From positions 1-25,864 of the forward strand of contig CALKWG010000381.1 in the NCBI GenBank assembly GCA_938004315.1: DNA of 25,864 nt, given 5' to 3'. Of the stretch, positions 14,836 through 22,177 are shown piece after piece (positions within the stretch are counted from its first letter, which is position 1; the number at the start of each line of letters is the position of its first letter). A program made the position numbers and the translations under genes. This DNA comes from an uncultured Spirochaetaceae bacterium. GTDB taxonomy: Bacteria; Spirochaetota; Spirochaetia; Treponematales; UBA12059. A model generated the notes under the pieces. It made no database searches, had not been told where the DNA came from, and saw nothing but the letters and a program-made list of their open reading frames with translations.

Positions 14836-16046
14836 GCGGCCCGACCTTCGTCGAGCTCGGCCACTACCAGGTTCGCAAGCGCGGGCAGGGGGCCGACGGC
14901 GACGCCTTCCTATCGCGTAAGGCGAGCGACGGGCGCATCATCTCCGCGCTCTCGGACGGGCTGGGCTCCGGCGTCAAGGCGGGGGTGCTGGCCACGCTCA
15001 CCGCGAGCATGGCGGTGAAATTCGTCTCCGAGGACATCCCCATACGGCGCGCCGCCGGCATCATCATGAAGACGCTGCCGGTGTGCTCCGAGCGCCGCAT
15101 CAGTTACGCGACCTTCACCATCGTGGACATCGATAGCCAGGATACGGTGAAGGTCGTGGAGTACGACAACCCCTCGTACATACTCATACGCGAGCGCACC
15201 CAGGTCGAGCCCATCAAGGGCGAGATCAGGGTGACGAGGGCCGGCCGCGGCAGGGCCTCGGCCGCGCGCGGCGCGGTCGGCCGCGAGGCGATCATGCGCT
15301 ATTCAGAATTCCAAGCCCGGCCCGGCGACCGCCTCGTGTTCTTCTCCGACGGCGTGACGCAGGCGGGCATGGGGACCCGGGCCCATCCCCTAGGCTGGGG
15401 AGCCCCGGCGGTACAGGCCTACGCCCTGGGCCTCGTCGAGGAGAAGCCCGACATCTCGGCGCGCGAGCTGGCCAGGCGCATGGTCCAGGAGGCCGAGGCC
15501 GTGGACGCGTACGCGCCGAAAGACGACATCAGCTGCGCCGTGGTGTACTTCCGCAGGCCCAGGCGGCTCCTCGTCATGACCGGTCCCTCGATCGACCCCT
15601 CCCGCGACGCGGAGATGGCGGCGATCTTCGATCGCTACGAGGGGCGCAAGCTCCTCTGCGGCGGCACGACGGCCGCCATCGTGGCCCGCGAGCTCGGGCG
15701 GACGGTCACGATAGTCCTGGAGCGCGTCGCCCGCGACGTGCCGCCGGCCTCGACGATGGAGGGCGCCGACCTCGTGACCGAGGGCATCATCACCCTAGGC
15801 AAGGCGGCCGAGCTCCTGGAGCGCGGCGAGTCGGCCGTCAGGGCCGAACGCGGCCCGGCCGCGCGGGCGGCCGAGCTCTTCCTGGACTCCGACCACATCG
15901 AATTCGTCGTGGGCACCAAGATCAACGAGGCCCACCAGGATCCCAGCATGCCCGTGGAGCTGGAGATACGCAGGAATATCGTCAAGCGCGTCGCGGCTAC
16001 CTTGAGGGAGACCTATCTCAAGGAAGTCGAGCTGCGCTTCATTTAG
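14832..16046 (+). CDS. SpoIIE/PP2C-type serine phosphatase with a C-terminal domain of unknown function
   Basis: The 404-residue product has an N-terminal PP2C-like (SpoIIE) phosphatase domain (~1-240). Metal-binding motifs are SDGLGSG (Asp42), FFSDGVTQAG (Asp173) and DDISCAVVYF (Asp231/Asp232). Members remove phosphate from Ser/Thr of regulatory proteins. Residues ~245-404 (LVMTGPSIDPSRD, LCGGTTAAIVARELGR, FVVGTKINEAHQDP) form a separate domain I do not recognise, which is probably a partner-binding or sensing part. The gene starts at GTG, overlapping the sensory hydrogenase by 4 bases, so the two are translationally coupled. Similar phosphatases occur in hfs-type hydrogenase clusters. The target protein is unknown. 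Confidence 0.87.
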   Translation: MSGPTFVELGHYQVRKRGQGADGDAFLSRKASDGRIISALSDGLGSGVKAGVLATLTASMAVKFVSEDIPIRRAAGIIMKTLPVCSERRISYATFTIVDIDSQDTVKVVEYDNPSYILIRERTQVEPIKGEIRVTRAGRGRASAARGAVGREAIMRYSEFQARPGDRLVFFSDGVTQAGMGTRAHPLGWGAPAVQAYALGLVEEKPDISARELARRMVQEAEAVDAYAPKDDISCAVVYFRRPRRLLVMTGPSIDPSRDAEMAAIFDRYEGRKLLCGGTTAAIVARELGRTVTIVLERVARDVPPASTMEGADLVTEGIITLGKAAELLERGESAVRAERGPAARAAELFLDSDHIEFVVGTKINEAHQDPSMPVELEIRRNIVKRVAATLRETYLKEVELRFI

Positions 16047-16055
16047 GAGGCCGGG

Positions 16056-16328
16056 ATGGACGGCGAAAAACTCAAGGTTATCATTTGTTCAGGTACCGCC
16101 TGCTTCGTCATGGGCGGCTCCGAGCTCCTCCTCCTTGAGGACGAGCTGCCGGAGGCCTGGCGCGGGCGCGTGTCCGTGGAGGCCGCGCCTTGCCTGGGCT
16201 CCTGCAAGGACCGCTCATGCGGGCGGGCCCCCTTCGTCAAGGTCGGCGTAGAGGATTTGGCCGGCGCAACTATGCCGGCGCTCCTGGCCCTTATAGGCCG
16301 GAAGCTCGGCGAAACGCTCGGAGGTTAA
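16056..16328 (+). CDS. Second thioredoxin-fold [2Fe-2S] ferredoxin, with an extra Cys
   Basis: The protein has 90 residues. The cluster ligands are Cys11 and Cys16 (ICSGTACF) and Cys46 and Cys50 (PCLGSCKD). A fifth cysteine, Cys55 (CGRAPF), lies close to the second pair, which the first ferredoxin of the operon lacks. The product is expected to pass electrons to the catalytic hydrogenase six bases downstream. AGGAGG stands about 6 bases before the ATG. It shares the fold and general layout, but not close sequence, with the protein at 12834-13094. Confidence 0.85.
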   Translation: MDGEKLKVIICSGTACFVMGGSELLLLEDELPEAWRGRVSVEAAPCLGSCKDRSCGRAPFVKVGVEDLAGATMPALLALIGRKLGETLGG

Positions 16329-16334
16329 GGCTTT

Positions 16335-17771
16335 ATGCATTATAATAATAACGCCTCCTTGGTAAAACGCGAGCTCTTGATCCGCATGATACGCCTGGAG
16401 CTCGAGGGCCGGCTCGAAGGCGGCATAGACCGCGTCCCCTACGAGATGACCTGCGAGCCCGGCTACCAACCGATCCGCGTCTCGGTCTACCATGATAGAT
16501 CCATCTTGAAGAGCCGCATGGTGGCGCGCCTGGGCTTCGCCGTCGAGGGCTACGTGGACGACGGCACGAGCCTGGCCCCCCTCGTGCGCGCGGCGGCCGA
16601 GCGCCCCGCTCCCGAAGGCCCCATCCTGACCGTGCTCGACGAGGCGTGCAACGCCTGCGTGAAAAGCCAGTTCCTGGTAACCAACGCCTGCCAGGGCTGC
16701 CTGGCCAGGCCCTGCGTCATGAACTGCCCCAAGAAGGCCGTGCGCATGGTCGACGACAAGGCCGTCATCGATAAAGAGCTCTGCGTCAACTGCGGCATCT
16801 GCCAGAACGTCTGCCCCTTCCACGCGATCATTAAGATCCCCGTGCCCTGCGAGGAGGCCTGCCCCGTCGGCGCCATAAGCAAAGACGAGGAGGGAAAGGA
16901 GCGCATCGACTATAGCAAGTGCGTCTTCTGCGGCGCCTGCATGCGCGAATGCCCCTTCGGGGCGATGATGGACCGTTCTCAGGTACTGGACGTACTGCGC
17001 CGAAAGTGCGAGGGCGCCAAGCTCGCCGCCCTGTACGCGCCGGCCGTGGCCGGCCAGTTCAGGGCGCCCTTAGGCAAGCTGGTAGCGGCGCTTAAGAAGG
17101 CCGGCTTCGACGCCGTCTATGAGGTGGCCCGCGGCGCCGACATAACGGCGGAGAAAGAAGCGCATGAGCTTGCGGAGCGCCTTGAAAAGGGCGAGCCCTT
17201 CATGACGACGAGCTGCTGCCCCGCCTACGTGGAGACGGTCAGGAAGCACGTCCCGGCCCTCGCGCCGCGCGTGTCGGATACCCGCACGCCCATGCACTAT
17301 ACCGCCGCGCTGGCCGCCGCCGAGCGGCCCGAGTGCCTACGCGTCTTTATCGGCCCCTGCCTCGCCAAGCGCAAGGAAGGCATAGACGACCCCCTCGTCG
17401 ACTACGTCATTTCGGCTGAGGAGCTCGGCGCCCTCTTCGTGGCCATGGGCATCGAGCTCGGCGAGGAGGCGGAGGAGATCGTCGAAGCCCCCGCCGGCCA
17501 AGGCGGGCGATCCTTCGCCTGGTCGGGCGGCGTCGCCGCGGCGGTCGGCGCGCGCCTGCCCGCCGGCGTCCCCTTCAAGCCGGCCAAGATAGACGGCCTT
17601 AGCAAAGAAGGCATGAAGACCCTGAGGGCCTGGGCCGACGGCGCGCACGAGGGCAACCTCCTAGAGGTCATGGCCTGCCAGGGCGGCTGCGTCGCCGGCC
17701 CCTCGGTGATAGCCAACCCCAAGGTGGCGCTCATGCAGCTTAAGAAGATTGCCGAGGCGAGCGGGAACTAA
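16335..17771 (+). CDS. [FeFe]-hydrogenase, catalytic type
   Basis: This cytoplasmic enzyme interconverts protons and H2. The 478 residues carry many ferredoxin-type cysteines: Cys119/122/127/131, Cys150/153/156/160, Cys172/176 and Cys196/199/202/206, enough for several [4Fe-4S] clusters, plus Cys105/Cys108 before them. The H-cluster motifs are TSCCP (Cys294 is the proton relay, Cys295 the ligand), IGPCLAKRKE (Cys342) and MACQGGC (Cys448, Cys452). Unlike the sensory paralogue, it keeps the relay Cys. GPC in place of the MPC of standard group A enzymes, and TSCCPAY, suggest the group B lineage (tentative). There is no N-terminal [2Fe-2S] domain, so the small ferredoxin before it may supply that function. 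No hydEFG maturase gene is in the window. The last gene of the operon, it is followed by a strong terminator. Confidence 0.92.
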   Translation: MHYNNNASLVKRELLIRMIRLELEGRLEGGIDRVPYEMTCEPGYQPIRVSVYHDRSILKSRMVARLGFAVEGYVDDGTSLAPLVRAAAERPAPEGPILTVLDEACNACVKSQFLVTNACQGCLARPCVMNCPKKAVRMVDDKAVIDKELCVNCGICQNVCPFHAIIKIPVPCEEACPVGAISKDEEGKERIDYSKCVFCGACMRECPFGAMMDRSQVLDVLRRKCEGAKLAALYAPAVAGQFRAPLGKLVAALKKAGFDAVYEVARGADITAEKEAHELAERLEKGEPFMTTSCCPAYVETVRKHVPALAPRVSDTRTPMHYTAALAAAERPECLRVFIGPCLAKRKEGIDDPLVDYVISAEELGALFVAMGIELGEEAEEIVEAPAGQGGRSFAWSGGVAAAVGARLPAGVPFKPAKIDGLSKEGMKTLRAWADGAHEGNLLEVMACQGGCVAGPSVIANPKVALMQLKKIAEASGN

Positions 17772-17794
17772 GGCCCTTGCCGAGCGGTCTATCA

Positions 17795-17825
17795 CGGGAG
17801 ATCCTTCGGGCTCTCCCGTTTTTTT
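17795..17825 (+). terminator. Strong intrinsic terminator of the hydrogenase operon
   Basis: CGGGAGA (17795-17801) pairs with TCTCCCG (17812-17818), with CC-TTCG-GG inside the loop (a stable UUCG tetraloop), and seven T follow at 17819-17825. It lies 23 bases after the stop codon of the catalytic hydrogenase. Confidence 0.93.
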
Positions 17826-17852
17826 ATCGTCGAACGACACGATCGCCCTGTC

Positions 17853-17875
17853 GATTCGTATACTTATACGGGTAA
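17853..17875 (+). promoter_or_regulatory. Promoter-like element of the DUF427 gene
   Basis: The string GATTCGTATACTTATACGGG followed by TAA holds TATACT (17859-17864) and the inverted repeat CGTATA (17857-17862) / TATACG (17865-17870). It is nearly identical to the minus-strand element at 9489-9511. The ATG at 17894 is 29 bases after the -10 box. No clear -35 box is seen. Confidence 0.5.
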
Positions 17876-17893
17876 TGCAAACAAGGGGGGCAT

Positions 17894-18175
17894 ATGATTC
17901 GAGCGCGTTGGAACGGCGTCACGATCGCGGAAAGCGATCGAACCATAGTCATAGAAGGCAACCACTATTTTCCGCCTGAAGACGTCCGGGGCGAGTACCT
18001 GCTCGAGAGCGCCGCGCATACGCAGTGCCCGTGGAAGGGCCAAGCTTCGTATAAGACAGTCCGGGTCTCGGATCAGGAGCTCGTCGACGCAGCCTGGTAT
18101 TACGCCGACCCTAAACCTGCGGCCAAGGAGATCAAAGGTTATATAGCTTTTTGGAAGGGTGTCGAGGTCGGATGA
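17894..18175 (+). CDS. DUF427 family protein
   Basis: This small protein of 93 residues covers the whole DUF427 domain. Characteristic strings are NHYFPPEDV (23-31), TQCPWKGQASY (43-53), DAAWYYADPKPAA and the final IKGYIAFW. It has no signal peptide and should be cytosolic. The biochemical role of the family is not known. A run of G (AAGGGGGG) just before the ATG serves as Shine-Dalgarno. It has its own promoter-like element after the hydrogenase terminator and lies 38 bases before the osmolyte importer genes, which may therefore share its transcript. Confidence 0.88.
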   Translation: MIRARWNGVTIAESDRTIVIEGNHYFPPEDVRGEYLLESAAHTQCPWKGQASYKTVRVSDQELVDAAWYYADPKPAAKEIKGYIAFWKGVEVG

Positions 18176-18213
18176 TTCGGCTTCGTGCGCCGGAATAGAT
18201 CCTGGAGGTAGTT

Positions 18214-19152
18214 ATGCAACGTATAGGCTTTAAGTCGGCGGCCGTAGGGTTTGCCTTGATCGCCTCTGGCCTGACGCTCGGCTGCGCGCCTAAAGCCGCC
18301 GATGCCAAGGGGCCGGTGGTGGTCGCGTCGAAGATCGATACCGAGGGCTCCCTCCTCGGGTCGATGATCGTAGCCTTGCTCGAGGACGCCGGTTTCAAGG
18401 CGACCGACCGCGTGCAGCTAGGCGCTACCGGCATCGTGCGCAAGGCCATTCTCGCCGGAGAGATTGATATCTACCCCGAGTATACGGGCAACGCCGCGTT
18501 CTTCCACGACGAGCCCGATAATCCCGTCTGGAAGGACGCGTCGGCGGCCTGGGCCAGGGCTAAGGAACTGGACGCGCCGGCCGGCCTCGTTTGGCTACGC
18601 TCGGCTCCCGCGAATAACACCTGGGCCATCGCGGTACGGGGCGACTTGGCGAACCGGGAAGGGCTCAAGACCATGAGCGATTTAGGCCGCTACGTCAGTG
18701 GCGGCGGGCTATTGAAGCTCGCCGGCTCCGAGGAGTTCGTCTCGAGCGCGGCCGCCTTGCCGGCATTCCAGGAGACCTACGGTTTCAGGCTCAGGCAGGA
18801 TCAGCTGGTCGTGCTAGCCGGCGGCAACACGGCGGCCACGGAGCGCGCCGCCGCGGAAGGAACCGACGGAGTCAACGCCGCCATGGCCTACGGCACCGAC
18901 GGCCAACTGGCGGCCTTCGGCCTTATCGTGCTCGAGGACGATAAGGGCGTGCAGCCCGTCTACGAGCCGGCGCCGCTCATCAGGGCGTCCGTGCTGGGGC
19001 GCTACCCTGAGATAGCGGGCATACTCGAACCGGCTTTCGCTCAGCTCGATCTGGTGACGCTCCAATCTTTGAACGGCATGATCGCGGTCGACGGCCGCCC
19101 TGCGCGCGAGGTCGCGCGGGAATGGCTCAAGGCTCAGGGCTTGCTCCGTTAA
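18214..19152 (+). CDS. osmF: Osmolyte ABC importer, substrate-binding lipoprotein (OsmF/YehZ type)
   Basis: The 312-residue protein is the binding component of a glycine betaine/choline-type importer. It has a lipoprotein signal with lipobox LTLGC (Cys24), then an OpuAC-like fold that begins VVVASKIDTEGSLLGSMI and contains the signature IYPEYTGNAAFF (86-97), in which aromatic residues normally contact the quaternary amine. GGAGGT lies 5 bases before the ATG. It heads a four-gene set ordered binding protein, long permease, ATPase, short permease, the same order as E. coli yehZYXW. The exact solute is not shown by the sequence; YehZ-type systems bind betaine weakly, so another solute is possible. 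Confidence 0.88.
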   Translation: MQRIGFKSAAVGFALIASGLTLGCAPKAADAKGPVVVASKIDTEGSLLGSMIVALLEDAGFKATDRVQLGATGIVRKAILAGEIDIYPEYTGNAAFFHDEPDNPVWKDASAAWARAKELDAPAGLVWLRSAPANNTWAIAVRGDLANREGLKTMSDLGRYVSGGGLLKLAGSEEFVSSAAALPAFQETYGFRLRQDQLVVLAGGNTAATERAAAEGTDGVNAAMAYGTDGQLAAFGLIVLEDDKGVQPVYEPAPLIRASVLGRYPEIAGILEPAFAQLDLVTLQSLNGMIAVDGRPAREVAREWLKAQGLLR

Positions 19153-20304
19153 GTGGAGGCCATTGATCACGGCCCGAAGCTCGGTAGAATCGGGGCCGCC
19201 GCCGCCCTCGCCCTCTTACTGGCAGCCGCGTTTAGTCCGTTCGCCGAACTAAGGCCGAATCGCATCGTACGCGGCGAGTCCGTCGGAGTCATGAGCTCTC
19301 CCGCGGCGCTCGCAGGGCTGGCCGCCGCCGCCGCGGCCGTCGCCCTTTCGTCGGCGGCGTCGCGTCGAACGACCGGCGGCTTCCTCCCGCTCCTACCGCG
19401 CATCCTAACCCGCTCCTCCGCCCTGGCGCTCCTGGCCGCGCCGTCACTGACGGCTCGCTCCCTTGGTATGGCGAGGGCTTCGCCCGGTCCCGGATTCTGG
19501 CTCGCGGCCGGCGGCTTGGCCATAGCATGGCGAAGCGGCGCGGCGCGGCGGCCCCTAGCCCTCGCGCTCGACTTGGTCGCCGCGGCGAGCGTCGTCGCCA
19601 TGGCGTCGGCCGGCGGCCTCGACGCCTTCTCGCCTTACGCCGAGTTCCTAGCTCAGGGGCCGCGCTTCTGGGCCGAGTTGGCTCGGCACCTCGCCCTGTC
19701 GCTCGGGGCGTTCCTTACGGCCGCCGCCTTCGCGGTCCCGGCCGCCGCCTTGGCTGCCCGCGGCGGCCCGGCCGGCTCCCTCGTAACGGCCCTGGCGGGC
19801 GCGGCGCAGAACGTCCCGAGCCTCGCGCTCTTCGGCCTCTTGCTACCCGCCTTGGCCGCCTTGGCCGACGCCCTTCCCGGCCTCCGCGCTATCGGCGTCT
19901 CGGGTATAGGCCCGGCGCCGGCCCTCGTCGCCCTGACGCTCTACGCTCTCCTTCCCATGGCGCTCTCCGGCGCGGCCGGCCTGCGCATGGTCGACCCGGG
20001 CGTCAGGGACGCCGCCAAAGGCATGGGTCTTTCTAGGCGCCAAGTTTTCCGGCGGGTAGAATTCCCGCTCGCGCTTCCGTCCTTTCTGTCCGGGGCGAGG
20101 ACGGCCCTGGTACAGACCATAGGTACGGCCACCGTGGCGGCCCTAATCGGGGCCGGCGGCATGGGATACTTCGTCTTCCAAGGTCTGGGGCAGGCGGCCA
20201 TGGACATGGTCATCGTGGGGGTCGTCCCCGTCGTAGTCATGTCGGCGCTGGCGGACCGCCTCATGGGGGCGTTTCAAACCCGGGCTGAAGGCTATATAAG
20301 GTGA
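19153..20304 (+). CDS. yehY: Osmolyte ABC importer, long permease (YehY type)
   Basis: This 383-residue inner-membrane permease, close to the ~385 of E. coli YehY, has about ten hydrophobic segments. The N-terminal ~160 residues are additional helices rich in Ala, and the C-terminal ~220 are the conserved BPD-transporter core. The EAA-type loop that docks on the ATPase is at ~286-315 (DAAKGMGLSRRQVFRRVEFP). The gene begins with GTG directly after the stop codon of the binding protein gene. No Shine-Dalgarno lies upstream; GGAGG occurs just inside the start, so the exact start is a little uncertain, but no other in-frame start fits better. It ends four bases before the ATPase gene. Confidence 0.87.
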   Translation: MEAIDHGPKLGRIGAAAALALLLAAAFSPFAELRPNRIVRGESVGVMSSPAALAGLAAAAAAVALSSAASRRTTGGFLPLLPRILTRSSALALLAAPSLTARSLGMARASPGPGFWLAAGGLAIAWRSGAARRPLALALDLVAAASVVAMASAGGLDAFSPYAEFLAQGPRFWAELARHLALSLGAFLTAAAFAVPAAALAARGGPAGSLVTALAGAAQNVPSLALFGLLLPALAALADALPGLRAIGVSGIGPAPALVALTLYALLPMALSGAAGLRMVDPGVRDAAKGMGLSRRQVFRRVEFPLALPSFLSGARTALVQTIGTATVAALIGAGGMGYFVFQGLGQAAMDMVIVGVVPVVVMSALADRLMGAFQTRAEGYIR

Positions 20305-20308
20305 TGTT

Positions 20309-21400
20309 ATGGAGATTCTACGCTACGAAGGGGCCGGTAAACGGTACGGCTCGACCTGGGCGCTACGGGATTTTACCCTCGGCGTGGAGGAGGGGACCAT
20401 TACGGCGCTCATAGGCCCCTCGGGCTCCGGCAAGACCACGGCGCTTCGTATGGCCAACCGTATGGCCGAGCCTGACGAGGGCGTCATCCGCTACGATGGA
20501 CGGGCCTTACGCTCATATCGCCCTGAAATCCTGAGGCGGAGCATGGGCTACGTCATACAGAGCGTCGGGCTCTTCCCCCATTGGACGGTGCTCCAGAACG
20601 TCTGCGCCGTCCCGCGGCTCCTGGGCCGGCGGGCCCGAGAGGCGGAGGCCCGCGCCGACGAACTCCTCTCGCTCGTCGGGCTCGAACCGGCGCTCTACCG
20701 AGGCCGTCGACCGTCCGAACTCTCGGGCGGCGAGGCCCAGCGCGTCGGGGTGGCGCGGGCTTTGGCCGCCGACCCGCCCCTCCTCCTTATGGACGAACCC
20801 TTCGGCGCCGTGGATCCGCTGCAGCGCGCCAAGCTCCAGGCTTCGTTCCTTGATATCCAAAAAAGGCTGAAGAAGACCGTCCTCCTCGTAACGCACGACT
20901 TGGACGAGGCTGTCCGCTTGGCCGATCGCGTCGTCCTCATGCGCGGCGGCGTCGTGGTACAGGAGGATACGCCCGCCAGGCTCCTGGCCGAGCCTTCGGG
21001 CGATTTCGCGCGGGATTTCGTCGGCGAGGAGCGTTCGCTCAAGCGCTTGGCCCGGGTGGCCGCCTCCTCGTGCGCCAGGCCGCCGGCTACGGCGCTCGCG
21101 GGGAGCGACGCTCCCGAGGCGGACGGCTCCTGCGACGGTCCCTCCCTTTATTGGGTTATCGACGGGCGCGGCCGGCCCGTGGGACTGGTCCGCCCCGGCG
21201 GCCGCGCCAAGCCGGGCGAGAAGGCCCCGCCGGTTCTGCCCCTAGGCGCGACGCTCAAGGAAGTCCTGGCCCTCATGCTTGAGGACGGCCCCGAGCTCGT
21301 GGGCCTCGTGGACGACGAAGGCGCGATCCGGGGCGAGCTCGGCTTGGTCGATATAGCCAGGGCTTCTTCGCAGGCCGTCGTCACGGGCGAATCGCGATGA
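20309..21400 (+). CDS. yehX: Osmolyte ABC importer, ATPase (YehX/OpuA type)
   Basis: This ATP-binding subunit has 363 residues. The Walker A motif is GPSGSGKTT (36-44), the Q-loop Gln84 (YVIQ), the signature LSGGE (138-142), Walker B LLLMDEP with Glu163, and the switch His196 (THD). These energise the two permeases. Residues ~240-363 extend beyond the core. The last part (LGATLKEVLALMLEDGPELVGLVDDEGAIRG, split: LKEVLALMLEDG, LVGLVDDEGAIRG) looks like a single CBS-type repeat, which in OpuA-like systems can sense ionic strength or nucleotides; before it is a low-complexity linker. It overlaps the following permease gene by 4 bases. Confidence 0.92.
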   Translation: MEILRYEGAGKRYGSTWALRDFTLGVEEGTITALIGPSGSGKTTALRMANRMAEPDEGVIRYDGRALRSYRPEILRRSMGYVIQSVGLFPHWTVLQNVCAVPRLLGRRAREAEARADELLSLVGLEPALYRGRRPSELSGGEAQRVGVARALAADPPLLLMDEPFGAVDPLQRAKLQASFLDIQKRLKKTVLLVTHDLDEAVRLADRVVLMRGGVVVQEDTPARLLAEPSGDFARDFVGEERSLKRLARVAASSCARPPATALAGSDAPEADGSCDGPSLYWVIDGRGRPVGLVRPGGRAKPGEKAPPVLPLGATLKEVLALMLEDGPELVGLVDDEGAIRGELGLVDIARASSQAVVTGESR

Positions 21401-22113
21401 AGTTTCGAACCGTCGTCGGGGGCGGCTGCGCCTTGGCGGCCCTGGCCGCGGTCTCGAGCGAACGCTTCATGGGCTGGGCGCTCGGAAGCGCCTTCGGCCC
21501 GGGAGCGCTGTACCCGCTTTCGAGCCCCGCCGAGCTCTTGGCTCAGCACCTGTCGCTGGCCTTGGGCGCGAGCCTCGCGGCGGCCTCTGTCGGCTTCGTC
21601 CTAGGGATAATTGCCTCTATGGCCGGCGACGAGGCGAAGCGCCTCGTGATGGCGGCCGGCGCCTTGGCGCAGACCGTGCCGCCGGTAGCCGTCCTCGCCC
21701 TAGCCGTACCGGTGCTCGGCTTCGGCTCCCGTCCCGTCTTCGTGGCCCTGGCGCTTTACGGCATCCTCCCGGTTCTCCACGGTACGGCGACGGGCCTCAA
21801 CTCCGTCCCGTCGGCTAGCATAGACGCCGCCGTCGGCATGGGCATGGGACGGTCGTTCCGTTTCCTTCGGATAGAGCTTCCGCTCGGCTTGCCGGCGATC
21901 GTCGCAGGCTTACGAAGTTCAGTCGTGATCAACGTTGGGACCGCCGCCATAGGAGCGGCGATGGGCGCCGGAGGCCTAGGGCGGCCAATCATGGCGGGTC
22001 TCGTTCAGTTTAAGACGAGCTATGTGGCACAGGGGGCGGTCGCCGCGATGGTCCTGGCGCTTTCTTTGGATTGGGCTCTGGCTAGGATAGAGCGCGCCGT
22101 GACGAGAGCTTAA
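21397..22113 (+). CDS. yehW: Osmolyte ABC importer, short permease (YehW type)
   Basis: The second permease has 238 residues (E. coli YehW about 243) and roughly six membrane segments. The EAA-type loop is at ~143-172 (DAAVGMGMGRSFRFLRIELP). QTVPPVAVLALAVPVLGFG, split QTVPPVAVL and ALAVPVLGFG, corresponds to the Q-x-VPxLAL segment of betaine permeases. It starts within the ATGA overlap with the ATPase gene and closes the operon. The region between its stop codon and the convergent helicase gene contains only a terminator hairpin. Confidence 0.9.
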   Translation: MKFRTVVGGGCALAALAAVSSERFMGWALGSAFGPGALYPLSSPAELLAQHLSLALGASLAAASVGFVLGIIASMAGDEAKRLVMAAGALAQTVPPVAVLALAVPVLGFGSRPVFVALALYGILPVLHGTATGLNSVPSASIDAAVGMGMGRSFRFLRIELPLGLPAIVAGLRSSVVINVGTAAIGAAMGAGGLGRPIMAGLVQFKTSYVAQGAVAAMVLALSLDWALARIERAVTRA

Positions 22114-22118
22114 CAACT

Positions 22119-22148
22119 GAAAAAGAACGGCGCCCCGCGGGGCGCCGT
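22119..22148 (-). terminator. Intrinsic terminator of the DEAD-box helicase gene
   Basis: Bases 22127-22148 are a perfect 22-base palindrome (arms ACGGCGCCCCG / CGGGGCGCCGT). Read on the minus strand it is followed by TCTTTTT, giving a proper terminator for the helicase. On the plus strand no T-tract follows, so it would serve the yehW transcript poorly, although the strong stem may still stall polymerase. Confidence 0.85.
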
Positions 22149-22177
22149 CCCTCATCGTATGAGCCTAGCTCACGAGC

